Origin: Caballeronia hypogeia
Lineage (GTDB): Bacteria > Pseudomonadota > Gammaproteobacteria > Burkholderiales > Burkholderiaceae
Direction: 5' to 3'
Length of the DNA stretch: 64,000 nt
Assembly (NCBI RefSeq): GCF_001544875.2
Contig: NZ_FCOA02000024.1
Span: forward strand, 62,001 to 126,000
The position numbers were made by a program, and so were the translations under genes. Of the stretch, positions 25,375 through 34,876 are shown one piece after another. Every line of letters starts with the position of its first letter. Within the stretch, counting starts at the first letter, position 1. A model generated the notes under the pieces. The model was given only the letters and a program-made list of their open reading frames with translations. It did no database searches and was not told the DNA's origin.

Positions 25375-26658
25375 ATGACGCGTTCGCTACAGTTCAGGCT
25401 CTCGGCCTGGATGTCGGCCCTCATCGTCGCGGTCGCGGCGGTGGGTGGCCTCATTGCCTTCAAGACGGCGTTCCACGAAGCCAACGAGTTGCAGGACGGC
25501 CAGCTCCGGCAGATCGCCGCGCTCGTCACGCCGCGTACGCTCGCGGTGATGGAGCGCGAGGCGCTCGGGCGCGTCGCGGACGCGGACCCGGAATCGAAGC
25601 TCGTCATTCAGACGATCGACCAGCGCGTGCCGCTCGCGCTCGCCTCCGATCTCGCCGACGGCGTGCAGAACGCGAGCGTCGCCGGGACGCGCTGGCGGCT
25701 CGTCGTGAAGACGCTGGATGACGGCGTGCGCGTCGTGATCGGCCAGAAAACCGCGGGCCGCGATGAAATCGCCCGCAACAGCGCGCTCGCCACCGTCATG
25801 CCCTTTGCCGCGCTCGCGCTCGTGCTGATGGCCGCGCTCCATCTGATCGTGCGGCGCATGTTCCGGCCGCTCGCGCAGCTTTCGGCCGATCTCGACCGGC
25901 GTCCCGAACACGATCTCTCAGCCGTTTCCGGCGGCGCGCTGCCGAGCGAGATCACGCCGTTCGTCGTCGCAATCAACCGGCTGCTCGGGCGCGTGGATGC
26001 GTCGGTTGCGCTGCAGCGCCGCTTCGTCGCCGATGCAGCTCACGAACTGCGCTCGCCGCTGACCGCGTTGTCGCTGCAGGCGGAACGGCTGAACGCCTCC
26101 GATCTGCCCGACGCCGCGCGCGAACGGCTCGATGCCCTGAGGCGCGGCCTCGCGCGCACGCGCTCGCTCCTGCATCAACTGCTGACGCTGGCGCGCCTGC
26201 AGCAACGCACCGATGTCGACACCGCGGAATTGCGCGTGCAGGAAGTGTTCCGCAACGTGCTGGAGGATCTGATGCCGCTCGCGGAGGAAAAGCACATCGA
26301 TATCGGCGTGTCGAGTGACGACGACGTGCTCATCCACGCGCCGCAGGCCGATCTGACGATCCTGGTCAAGAATCTCGTCGACAACGCGATCCGCTATACG
26401 CCCGTAGGCGGCCGCGTGGATCTGGCGGCGGGCGTGTCGGGCGCCAACGCGTGGATTCGCGTGGAGGACAGCGGCCCGGGCATTGCGCCGGAAGAACGCG
26501 CGCGCGTGTTCGATCCGTTCTATCGCGTGCTCGGCAGCGATGCGGATGGCTCCGGCCTCGGCCTGTCGATCGTCGGTACGATCGCGGCGCGCATGGGCGC
26601 GCGGATCGAGCTCGGGGACGCCGCGCCGGGCGGGCTTTCCGTCACCGTCACGATCTAG
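25375..26658 (+). CDS. Two-component sensor histidine kinase (QseC/PmrB-like)
   Basis: A 427-residue inner-membrane kinase. A first membrane helix at about residues 10-32 and a second at about 140-162 flank a periplasmic sensor of roughly 110 residues. The HisKA H-box is FVADAAHELRSPLTAL (His about 223). The ATPase domain shows NLVDNAIRY (N box), DSGPGIAP (G1) and GSGLGLSIV (G2). It phosphorylates the regulator encoded 2 bp upstream. The signal is unknown; the family responds to metals, peptides or hormones. Confidence 0.92.
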   Translation: MTRSLQFRLSAWMSALIVAVAAVGGLIAFKTAFHEANELQDGQLRQIAALVTPRTLAVMEREALGRVADADPESKLVIQTIDQRVPLALASDLADGVQNASVAGTRWRLVVKTLDDGVRVVIGQKTAGRDEIARNSALATVMPFAALALVLMAALHLIVRRMFRPLAQLSADLDRRPEHDLSAVSGGALPSEITPFVVAINRLLGRVDASVALQRRFVADAAHELRSPLTALSLQAERLNASDLPDAARERLDALRRGLARTRSLLHQLLTLARLQQRTDVDTAELRVQEVFRNVLEDLMPLAEEKHIDIGVSSDDDVLIHAPQADLTILVKNLVDNAIRYTPVGGRVDLAAGVSGANAWIRVEDSGPGIAPEERARVFDPFYRVLGSDADGSGLGLSIVGTIAARMGARIELGDAAPGGLSVTVTI

Positions 26659-26783
26659 CGCGCGCATGCGTTCAAGGTCCGTCCGCGCGCGCCGTTAACC
26701 CGACAGACTCCCAGCGTCTGGACGGCCTCGCGCGCGCGAAGCGATGCGTCCACTCGCCTGGAACCGCACGAGCCTGATCGAAC

Positions 26784-29651
26784 ATGTCGTCTTTTTCTGT
26801 TTTGCCACCCGGGAATCGAGGTGACGGCGCCCATGCGCGCGCCGCGCCGACCGAAGACAACGCCCTGCTGCGCCAGATCGCGAGCCGCATCGCGCAGCTC
26901 GGCGGCTGGTCGTTCGATGTCGCGGCCGGCCGTGTCGTCTGGTCCGACGAAGCCTGCGCGATTCACGAGATGCCGTCCGGCGCGACGCCCTCGGTCGAGG
27001 AAGCGTTCGCGTTCGTCGCGCCCGAATGGCGCCCGCGGATCGGCAATGTCGTCGATGCCTGCGTGAGCCGCGGCGAGGCCTTCGACGAGGAATTCCAGAT
27101 CGTCACAGCAACCGGACGCCGCGTGTGGGTGCGCGCGATCGGCGAGCCGCGCTTCGACGGCGCCGGCGCGCTCACCGGCCTCTGCGGCGCGCTGCAGGAC
27201 ATCACCGCGAAAAAGCGCGCGGAGGATCACGCCCGGCGACTCGCCGCGCGCCTGACCAACACGCTGGAAAGCATCACCGACGCGTTCTACACGCTCGATC
27301 GCCAGTGGCGCTTCACCTTCATGAACGCGCAGGCCGAGCGCCTGTTCCAGCGTTCGCGCGCGGAACTCATCGGCAAGGTCATCTGGGACGAGTTCAGCGG
27401 CATGGAAGGTCAGACGATCCATCGCGAGTTTCATCGCGCCATGCGCGACAACCGCACGGTGGTCTTCGACGATTACTACGCGCCGTATCGCGTGTGGTGC
27501 GAAACGCGCGCCTATCCGTCCGACGACGGTCTCACCGTCTATTTCCGCGACACGACGCGCGAGCACAAGGCGCAGGAATCGCTGCAACTGAGCGAGGAGC
27601 GCCTGCGCATCATCGCGCGCTCGACCACCGATCTCATCTGGGACTGGGATGTCGCGAGCAACTCGACCTGGCGCAGCGACAACGTCGAAAGCATGTTCGG
27701 CTACCCGCGCGAGGACTTTCAGGGTTCGATGAACCTGTGGGCGAGCCGCATTCATCTCGATGATCGCGAGCGCGTGCTCTCCAATCTCGACGCCGCCGTG
27801 CACGGCCGCGACGATCACTGGATGGACGAGTACCGCTTCATCCGCAACGACGGCACCACGGCTTACGTGCTCGACCGCGGCTACATCATGCGCGATGTCG
27901 ACGGCCACGCGACGCGCATGGTCGGCGCCGTGGTCGATCTGACCGAGCGGCGCGAGGCCGAAGCGCGTATCCGCGAACAGGCGTCGCTGCTCGACAAGGC
28001 AAAGGACGCGATCGTCGTGCGCGGCATCGACAACCGCGTGCGCTACTGGAACAAGGGTGCCGAACGGCTTTATGGATGGACTGTCGAGGAAGCCGTCGGG
28101 CGTTCGGTCGAGGAGCTGCTCTATCACGATCCCGGCGTGCTGCGCGAGGCGACGCGCAAGGTGCTCGAACTCGGCGAATGGAGCGGCGAGATCACGGAGC
28201 ATCGCAAGGACGGCACGGCGCTCTCCGTCGACGTGCAATGGACCCTGATGCGCGACGAGAAAGGCGAGCCCGAGTCCATCTTCGCGATCAAGACCGATAT
28301 CAGCCGCCGCAAGGCCGCCGAGCGGCGCATCCAGCATCTGGCGTTTCACGATCCGCTCACGCAGTTGCCGAACCGCCAGTTGCTCACCGAGCGACTGCAG
28401 CGGGCAATGGCGGCGAGCGCGAGGAGCGGCGCGGCGAATGCGCTGGTGTTCATCGACCTCGATAACTTCAAGACGCTCAACGACACGCTCGGCCACACCG
28501 TCGGCGACCTGCTGCTGCAACAGGTCGCGGAGCGGCTGCGCGCGTGCGTGGGCTGCGGCGACACGGTCGCGCGCTTCGGCGGCGACGAATACGTGCTCCT
28601 GCTCGAAGGCCTCGGCGCGTATGGCGAAGAGGCGTCGGCGCGCGCCCGCGCCGCAGGCGAGCGCGTTCTCCACGCGCTGAATCAGCCGTATCAGCTCGGC
28701 AGCCACTTGCACACGAGCACGCCGAGCATCGGCATCACGCTCTTTTGCGACGACGCGGCAGACTCCGTCGCGCTGCTGATGCAGGCCGATCTCGCGATGT
28801 ACCAGGCGAAAGCGTCCGGCCGCAACGCCATGAGCTTCTTCGATCCGTCGATGCAGGAAGCCGTGAGCGCGCGCATGTCGACGGAAGCGGAATTGCGCCG
28901 CGCACTTCGCGACGACGAGCTCGAGCTGCACTATCAGCCGCAGGTGGATCGCGACGGCGCGATTCCCGGCGTCGAGGCGCTGTTGCGCTGGCGGCATCCG
29001 GAACGCGGGCTGGTTTCGCCCGCCGACTTCGTGCCGCTCGCGGAGGAGACCGGGCTGATTCTCGTGCTGGGCGCGTGGGTCATGGACGCCGCGTGCCGCC
29101 AGCTCGCGGCATGGTCCGCCGATCCGCACATGGCCGGTCTCGAAGTCTCCATCAACGTGAGCGCGCGGCAGTTTCATCATCCGGATTTCGCGGAGCTGGT
29201 GCTCGATGCGCTCACGCAGGCGGGCGCGAATCCGTGCCGGCTCAAGCTCGAACTCACGGAAAGCATCCTGCTCGATCACGGCGAGGACACGATCGCGCGC
29301 ATGAACCTGTTGAAGACGCGCGGCCTGAGCTTCGCGCTCGACGACTTCGGCACCGGCTATTCGTCGCTGACGTATCTGAAGCGGCTGCCGCTCGACGTGC
29401 TGAAGATCGACCGCTCGTTCGTCCGCGATCTGCTCGACGATCCCAACGACGCGGTGATCGCGCGCACGATCATCGCGCTGGGCTGCAACCTCGGGCTCAA
29501 GGTGATCGCGGAAGGCGTGGAGAACGAGGCGCAGCGCGAGTTCCTGTTTCAGCACGGCTGCGACGCGTATCAGGGATTCCTCTGCACGAAGCCGGTTCCG
29601 GCCGACGAGGTGGCGAAGCTGATCGCAGCGCGCACTTCGTCTGGTGATTGA
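26784..29651 (+). CDS. Multi-PAS GGDEF-EAL cyclic-di-GMP protein
   Basis: A 955-residue soluble protein. Four PAS-type modules occupy about residues 25-145, 150-265, 266-395 and 396-515, each ending in a D-(I/L/T)-(T/S)-type PAC motif. A GGDEF domain follows with RFGGDEYVLL (about residue 599), then an EAL domain with GVEALLRWRHP (about residue 730) and the DDFGTGYSS motif. Both catalytic cores look intact, so it could make or break c-di-GMP. The RxxD inhibitory site ahead of GGDEF reads GCGD and is missing. There are no membrane segments; sensing is presumably of a cytoplasmic ligand or redox state. Confidence 0.93.
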   Translation: MSSFSVLPPGNRGDGAHARAAPTEDNALLRQIASRIAQLGGWSFDVAAGRVVWSDEACAIHEMPSGATPSVEEAFAFVAPEWRPRIGNVVDACVSRGEAFDEEFQIVTATGRRVWVRAIGEPRFDGAGALTGLCGALQDITAKKRAEDHARRLAARLTNTLESITDAFYTLDRQWRFTFMNAQAERLFQRSRAELIGKVIWDEFSGMEGQTIHREFHRAMRDNRTVVFDDYYAPYRVWCETRAYPSDDGLTVYFRDTTREHKAQESLQLSEERLRIIARSTTDLIWDWDVASNSTWRSDNVESMFGYPREDFQGSMNLWASRIHLDDRERVLSNLDAAVHGRDDHWMDEYRFIRNDGTTAYVLDRGYIMRDVDGHATRMVGAVVDLTERREAEARIREQASLLDKAKDAIVVRGIDNRVRYWNKGAERLYGWTVEEAVGRSVEELLYHDPGVLREATRKVLELGEWSGEITEHRKDGTALSVDVQWTLMRDEKGEPESIFAIKTDISRRKAAERRIQHLAFHDPLTQLPNRQLLTERLQRAMAASARSGAANALVFIDLDNFKTLNDTLGHTVGDLLLQQVAERLRACVGCGDTVARFGGDEYVLLLEGLGAYGEEASARARAAGERVLHALNQPYQLGSHLHTSTPSIGITLFCDDAADSVALLMQADLAMYQAKASGRNAMSFFDPSMQEAVSARMSTEAELRRALRDDELELHYQPQVDRDGAIPGVEALLRWRHPERGLVSPADFVPLAEETGLILVLGAWVMDAACRQLAAWSADPHMAGLEVSINVSARQFHHPDFAELVLDALTQAGANPCRLKLELTESILLDHGEDTIARMNLLKTRGLSFALDDFGTGYSSLTYLKRLPLDVLKIDRSFVRDLLDDPNDAVIARTIIALGCNLGLKVIAEGVENEAQREFLFQHGCDAYQGFLCTKPVPADEVAKLIAARTSSGD

Positions 29652-29652
29652 G

Positions 29653-29696
29653 CGGGCATGCGCGCCGCCTAAGTACATACGCGAGCCGCATGCCCG
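29653..29696. repeat. Inverted repeat after the GGDEF-EAL gene
   Basis: CGGGCATGCG (29653-29662) is matched by its exact reverse complement at 29687-29696 across a 24-base spacer. It starts just past the GGDEF-EAL stop and precedes the small gene at 29746. No T-run follows, so it may be an operator or a weak terminator. Confidence 0.45.
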
Positions 29697-29745
29697 GCGC
29701 ATACGCGCCATGCTATCGTCGATGCGTCATTCCGGTGTCGCCATC

Positions 29746-30114
29746 ATGAGCCAAGTGCGCTATCCCCTCGGACCCGACGACCGGGTGCATCTGCTGTGCT
29801 GGCTCACTTGCGGATTCCTTGGCGCCTACTATCTCGAAGGCGAGTGGCCCGACACCTCGTTTCGCGTGCGCGCCGCGCATCGCTGGCTCGACCGGCATCA
29901 TCGCGCGGCGGATTGGATCGAGGTCGCGCGCCTGTCGGCCACGGCGCAGGCGCTCGCCGCGCGCTTCGCCACCACGCTCGACGCCGAGGCCTCGCGCGGC
30001 GACATCGAGCGCATTCTCGAAGGCGAGGATCTCGACTACGAAAGCGCACTCGTCCAGCGCGTCTATCACGAATGCTGGATTGAGCTGAGCAGCCGGCGCA
30101 AGCCGTCCGCATAG
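29746..30114 (+). CDS. Hypothetical protein
   Basis: A 122-residue protein with the start at 29746 (MSQVRYPLG); starts at 29710 and 29725 are also possible. It has a short hydrophobic stretch near residues 14-24 (LLCWLTCGFLGAYY) and is otherwise helical and charged. No family was recognised. It follows the c-di-GMP gene on the same strand by 94 bp, so co-transcription is possible unless the inverted repeat at 29653-29696 terminates transcription. Confidence 0.55.
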   Translation: MSQVRYPLGPDDRVHLLCWLTCGFLGAYYLEGEWPDTSFRVRAAHRWLDRHHRAADWIEVARLSATAQALAARFATTLDAEASRGDIERILEGEDLDYESALVQRVYHECWIELSSRRKPSA

Positions 30115-30403
30115 CGCCTTTTCCGCATCCTTCAGTCTTTTTCCCCCGCAAAAGCCGTTCAATTTTCATGCCGCGCCGCGCGTGCGCCCCGATGCGCCTC
30201 GCGTCGCGGCCCTGCCATTTTTTTGAGCCGCACGAATGTGCGGAATCCCACATTGACGCACAAGGCGCAGGGCTACCATCGGCGCGCCTGCTCGTACGTC
30301 GATGTTCGCGCCTCCCGACCGTGACTGCATCGGCGGGGCGAAAAGCGGCTACACCGTCAGCGGCCAAGAACGATGAAACCAACGACACCGAACGGAGGTA
30401 GCC

Positions 30404-32749
30404 ATGCAGCGCAGCATTCGTCCGCTTCATTTCCATCGCGTGCGCCTGAGACCAGTCGCGATGCTCCTGGCCGGCCTGTCGTGCGCCAGTCTCGCCAATG
30501 CCGCGCCGCCCTTGCCGAGCGGCGGCCAGTTCGTCGCGGGCAGCGGCGCGATCACCGGCGGCGGCACCGGGCAGTCGATGACCATCAACCAGACCACGTC
30601 GCGCGGCGTGGTCACCTGGGACAGCTTTTCGATAGGCGGCGGGCGTCAGGTCACGTTCAACAACGGTAGCGGCGCGACGCTCAATCGCGTGACCGGCGTC
30701 GATCCGTCGGTGATTCTCGGGCAACTGAACGCGACCGGCAGCGTCTATCTCGTCAACCCGCAAGGCGTGCTCGTCGGGCCCGGCGGCGTGGTCGCGACGG
30801 GCGGGCGCTTCGTCGCGTCGGCGCTCGACATCGACAACAACGCATTCATGCAGGGCGGACCGCTCACGCTGTCGGGCGGCGGTAATGGCATGGTCATCAA
30901 TCTCGGGCAGATCGGTTCGAGCGGCGGCGACGTGTTCCTCGTGTCGCGCACGGCGGCCGTCAATGGCGGCAGCATCAGCGCGCCACAAGGCACGGCCGAA
31001 CTCGCGACCGGCAATCAGGTGTTGTTGCAGGACTCGTCCGGCGGGCAGCAGGTTTTCGTGCAGGCCGGCAGCGGCGGCACCGCGATGAACGGCGGCGCGA
31101 TCCAGGCGGCGCAGGCGAGCCTGCAAGCCGCCGACGGCAACGTCTACGCGCTGGCCGGCAACAGCAGCGCGATCCGCGCGACCGGCACCGCGACGCGCGA
31201 CGGCCATGTCTGGCTGGTCGCCGATCAGGGCACGGTGCACGTGAACGGCGCGGTCGCCGCCGCGAACGCGAACGGCAGCGGCGGCACGGTGGAAACGCAC
31301 GCGAACGCGCTCGACCTGACGGGCGCGGACGTGCGCGCGGGCACCTGGAAGCTCGGCGCGCCGGCCTTCAGCGTCGATTCGTCGAACGCGGACGCGCTCG
31401 CGCGCAGCCTGAGCAACGGCACATCGGTCGACGCCGAAAGCAGCAGCGGCGATTTGAGCGTGAACGGCAATGTGCAATGGAGCGGTAACGCATCGCTCAC
31501 GCTCGGCGCGGCGCACGGCGTGTCGATCGGCGCGGGGTCGGTCATCGGCAACACCGGCAATGGCAATCTCACGCTGCGCGCGGATTCGGCCGGCGCCGAC
31601 AACGGCGGCGGCGTGACCAACAGCGGCACGATCGACTGGTCGAAGAGCGGCGGCATCGTCAGCATGCTCTACGACATGAACGGCGGCTACTCGCCCGGCA
31701 CGCTGCTCACGAACAGCGGCTGGAGCGCCGCGCCGTATAGCGGACTCGTCACGCAGATCACCGCGTACAAGCTCGTCAACACGCTCGGCGATCTCGCCGC
31801 CGTGTCGCAGAATCTCGCGGGCAACTACGCGCTCGGCCGCGATATCGACGCGAGCGGCACCGACTATCCGAACTACTTCACGCCGATCGGCCAGACGACG
31901 GCCGCACCCTTCACCGGACAGTTCGACGGCTTCGGCCACACCATCGACCAGCTTCAGACAACGTCCGACTTCACCAACGACTATTTCGGCATGTTCGGCG
32001 TGATCGGCGCGAGCGGCGTCGTGCGCAATCTGAATCTGACCAATGGCGGCACGGGCGGCTACTCGTCGGGCGGGCTCGGGCTGCTCGCGGGGCTCAACAA
32101 CGGGCTCGTCACCTACGTCAACACCTCGGGCAGCGTCGGGCAGAACGGCTTCGGCGGGTCCGGCTCGGGCGGGCTCGTCGGGGTGAACGACGGCGTCATC
32201 GAGCGTTCAGCGAGCACGGCGGAGGTCGGCTATCAGTCGCCGGCCGGCGGGCTCGTGGGCGTGAACAACGGCACCATCGCGCAGTCGTACGCGACCGGCC
32301 TGACGCGCGCCGGCACGCACGGCGAGACCGGCGGCCTCGTCGCGTACAACACCGGCCTCATCACGCAGTCTTACGCGACGGGCGGCGTCGGCGGATTCGG
32401 CGGCGGCGGTCTCGTGTACGACAACGGCGCGACCGGCGTGATCAACGAATCGTTCGCGATCGGGCAAGTGGGCGGCGGCGGGCCTCCGGGCGATCCGGAA
32501 GGCGGTATCGCGGGTTACAACCAGGGCGCGATTCACAACAACGTCTACTGGAACCGCGACACGACGAGCCGCACGAGCGCCGCCGGCTCGAACTCGGGCA
32601 CGACGCCGCCCGATTCGAACGGACTCTCCACGGCTCAAATGAGCAACGTCGGAAATTATCTCGACTGGAACATTCCGGCCGGCGGCGTGTGGGCGATGCC
32701 CGCGGGCGCGACGCATCCGATTTTGCAATGGCAGCAGGCGCAGCCTTGA
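30404..32749 (+). CDS. Two-partner secretion exoprotein (TpsA), filamentous-haemagglutinin N-terminal domain
   Basis: A 781-residue secreted protein preceded by a strong CGGAGG ribosome site. An extended signal peptide runs to about residue 33 (ANA|A). The TPS domain follows, with the NPxG-type motif NPQGV at residues 118-122 and many short Gly/Asn beta-helix repeats. Residues about 540-730 carry GLUG-type repeats (GGLVGVNDG, GGLVGVNNG, GGLVAYNTG with QSYATG). It should be exported by the FhaC-like transporter encoded convergently at 32789-34546 and act as a surface adhesin or biofilm factor. It is short for a TpsA and carries no obvious C-terminal toxin. Confidence 0.87.
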   Translation: MQRSIRPLHFHRVRLRPVAMLLAGLSCASLANAAPPLPSGGQFVAGSGAITGGGTGQSMTINQTTSRGVVTWDSFSIGGGRQVTFNNGSGATLNRVTGVDPSVILGQLNATGSVYLVNPQGVLVGPGGVVATGGRFVASALDIDNNAFMQGGPLTLSGGGNGMVINLGQIGSSGGDVFLVSRTAAVNGGSISAPQGTAELATGNQVLLQDSSGGQQVFVQAGSGGTAMNGGAIQAAQASLQAADGNVYALAGNSSAIRATGTATRDGHVWLVADQGTVHVNGAVAAANANGSGGTVETHANALDLTGADVRAGTWKLGAPAFSVDSSNADALARSLSNGTSVDAESSSGDLSVNGNVQWSGNASLTLGAAHGVSIGAGSVIGNTGNGNLTLRADSAGADNGGGVTNSGTIDWSKSGGIVSMLYDMNGGYSPGTLLTNSGWSAAPYSGLVTQITAYKLVNTLGDLAAVSQNLAGNYALGRDIDASGTDYPNYFTPIGQTTAAPFTGQFDGFGHTIDQLQTTSDFTNDYFGMFGVIGASGVVRNLNLTNGGTGGYSSGGLGLLAGLNNGLVTYVNTSGSVGQNGFGGSGSGGLVGVNDGVIERSASTAEVGYQSPAGGLVGVNNGTIAQSYATGLTRAGTHGETGGLVAYNTGLITQSYATGGVGGFGGGGLVYDNGATGVINESFAIGQVGGGGPPGDPEGGIAGYNQGAIHNNVYWNRDTTSRTSAAGSNSGTTPPDSNGLSTAQMSNVGNYLDWNIPAGGVWAMPAGATHPILQWQQAQP

Positions 32750-32759
32750 TGCATTGACC

Positions 32760-32782
32760 GGACGGCGCGCCGTGCGCCGTCC
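32760..32782. terminator. Bidirectional hairpin between convergent genes
   Basis: GGACGGCGC (32760-32768) and GCGCCGTCC (32774-32782) form a perfect 9-bp stem with a 5-base loop in the 39-bp gap between the two convergent secretion genes. There is no long T-run, but the position suits a shared transcription stop. Confidence 0.6.
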
Positions 32783-32788
32783 TTCGCA

Positions 32789-34546
32789 TCAGCTTCCGAT
32801 CACCAGAAAAATCTCGCCCACCGGCGCTTTCGATCCGTTCGGCACCACGGCCTTCAGCGGAAAGCCATACGTTCCGCGAAAGCTGACGAAGCGACCGATC
32901 TGCACGCGCACGCCCGCGCCGACGCTCGCCAGCGACGCATCGTTCACCTCGCCCGCCTCGGGAATGCGATTCCACACGTGGCCGGCGTCGAAGAACACGA
33001 ACGGCTGCATGGCCGCGATGCCCGCCGATATGGCGGGTGCGCGCAACTCCGTCTGCACGTTCCAGCCGCGATCGCCCTGCGCGGAATACGGCTCGTAGCC
33101 ACGCACGGTGGCGTCGCCGCCGAGACCGAGCTCTTCGCTCGGCAACAGCGTGCTGCCGGTCCATTGCGCGAGTCCGCGCGCCGATAGCGAAAATCCCGAC
33201 TTGCCCAGCGGCATGTCGCGCTGCGCCGACAATTGCATGTACTGATAGCGCGGCTTCGCGCCGAGCCGCGCGGCATCGTAGGCGTCCTCGTTGCTGTCGC
33301 TGTCGAAGTAGCCGGGACTCACGAAGAGCGATGCATTCAGATGCGTGTCGCCGGATGCGTCGCTGTTCGCGAGATCGTAGGCAAGGACGAACTGATGGAT
33401 ATGGGTGTTCGCATTGAACACCTGAAAGCCGCCGAATTCGAGGTCGTTGTTCGAGCGCTTGAAGTCGTAGCCCAACTGCACCTGCTGCTGCCACGCGCCC
33501 GCGTGGTCGAGCGGCGGCAGGCGCCAGTCGTAGCGAAAACTGATCTGCGAACTCAGGCCGGTCTGCCCGTAACTGTCGGGCAGGCGCGGCGTGCTTTCGG
33601 CGAATACGCCAAACAGTTCGACGCGGTCCAGCCAAGGCAGCGGCGCGATCAGGTTGAACGCGTGCGCGATGTAACGCGGCCGGTCCGGCCGCCCTTCGAT
33701 ATCCGGATTGCCGCTCAACAGGTCGTTACTCGCGGTCATCTGATAGCCGATGCGCGCATCGATGCCGAAGAGATTGCCGTAGTCGAATCCCGCGAGCACG
33801 CGATCGCGTCCGAGATCGCGCACGCCGTCGTTGTTGTAGCCGCCATAGATGCGAAACGGAAAGCGGTCTTCGGTCTGCAGCACGACATCGGTCGAATCGG
33901 GCGCGGCGCCGGGCGCGTAAATCACGTCCACGTGCCGGTACGGATTCGCATTGAGCAGCGCGAGACCGGACGCGACGTCGGCCTCGCGGATCGGCTCGCC
34001 GTGTGCAAGCGGCATCTCGCGCGTGAGCAGCGCATCGGAGAAATGGCGATTGCCCTTCGGTATCACGCGCCCCGCGCGAAATTCCGCGATGACGATCTTC
34101 ACGACCCCGTTGCTCACGTCCTGCTCGGGCACATAGACATCGACGAGCGGCTGGCCCGCATCGCGATAAAGCCGCACGACCGCGCGACGAATCTCCGCGA
34201 GTCGCGCGAAGGTAAGCGGCCTGTGAAGATCGGCTGCGAAGCCGTCGAGAAATTCGGACGTGAGCAAGGGCACGCCCGACGCGGTGATCGCGCCATCCGC
34301 CGACGACTGTACAGACGTCGATCTCGTATCCGCCCGTGCGAAAGCGATGCCTCGCAGATCTTCGATCGCGATCTTGCGCGAGTCGTCAGCGGGCTCCGGC
34401 GGCGACGGCGACGCGCGCGGCCGTTCGAGCGCCGGCGGCGCGATCGGCGCGACATCGCGATACGACTGCGCGGCGGCATCGCGTGCCTGTAACATGCAGG
34501 CGATCGCGGGCAAAAGCACTGTTGTGACGATGCGTGCGCGTGTCAA
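32789..34546 (-). CDS. Two-partner secretion transporter (TpsB), ShlB/FhaC/HecB family
   Basis: A 585-residue outer-membrane protein. A signal peptide ends near residue 26 (AAA|Q). A Pro-rich linker is followed by POTRA domains (about 75-230) and a 16-strand Omp85-type barrel. The conserved VRGY loop motif of the family is present (ATVRGYEPYS). It recognises the TPS domain of its exoprotein in the periplasm and threads it to the surface. The obvious partner is the exoprotein gene convergent to it. This head-to-tail separation is unusual, since tpsB and tpsA normally form one operon. Confidence 0.88.
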   Translation of the reverse strand: MTRARIVTTVLLPAIACMLQARDAAAQSYRDVAPIAPPALERPRASPSPPEPADDSRKIAIEDLRGIAFARADTRSTSVQSSADGAITASGVPLLTSEFLDGFAADLHRPLTFARLAEIRRAVVRLYRDAGQPLVDVYVPEQDVSNGVVKIVIAEFRAGRVIPKGNRHFSDALLTREMPLAHGEPIREADVASGLALLNANPYRHVDVIYAPGAAPDSTDVVLQTEDRFPFRIYGGYNNDGVRDLGRDRVLAGFDYGNLFGIDARIGYQMTASNDLLSGNPDIEGRPDRPRYIAHAFNLIAPLPWLDRVELFGVFAESTPRLPDSYGQTGLSSQISFRYDWRLPPLDHAGAWQQQVQLGYDFKRSNNDLEFGGFQVFNANTHIHQFVLAYDLANSDASGDTHLNASLFVSPGYFDSDSNEDAYDAARLGAKPRYQYMQLSAQRDMPLGKSGFSLSARGLAQWTGSTLLPSEELGLGGDATVRGYEPYSAQGDRGWNVQTELRAPAISAGIAAMQPFVFFDAGHVWNRIPEAGEVNDASLASVGAGVRVQIGRFVSFRGTYGFPLKAVVPNGSKAPVGEIFLVIGS

Positions 34547-34876
34547 TTTTGCGGCGTTGATCGCGTAGGTCGGCCTCGCATGGTATCAGCGGGCGGCACG
34601 CGACGGGCGCACGCGATTCGACGACGTCGCGGAACGCTTCATGCAACGAGCGAACCCATGTTGCTCGTGAAGAAAGCATGCGCATCCGCCGCCTTTTTTG
34701 TGGGCTGGATGCTTCGCGTAGAAATGACCCGGCGCAAGCCGCGCATCATGTAGAAATCACCTGACGCGAAGGCGACACATGCGTCACGACACACCACGCG
34801 TGTTTCTTCCTGACGCCCGACCCATCTATGATTGAATGACGGGTCCATTCACGAGCCAAACCGCCTTGCCAGGACG
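34547..34876. other. Intergenic region between divergent tpsB and phytochrome genes
   Basis: About 330 bp that must hold the divergent promoters of the secretion transporter (minus) and the bacteriophytochrome (plus). No small gene is convincing. AGGA just ahead of 34877 is the likely ribosome site for the phytochrome. Confidence 0.5.

Noticed and set aside
26655..29711. Very long minus-strand open frame (about 1000 codons) opposite the GGDEF-EAL gene
   Set aside because: Arg/Ala/His-rich composition typical of an antisense shadow in GC-rich DNA; the plus strand holds recognisable PAS, GGDEF and EAL domains.
29804..31939. Minus-strand open frame of about 700 codons opposite the TPS exoprotein gene
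   Set aside because: Low-complexity Arg/Ala/Val sequence with no domain; the exoprotein on the plus strand has a signal peptide, TPS motif and repeats.
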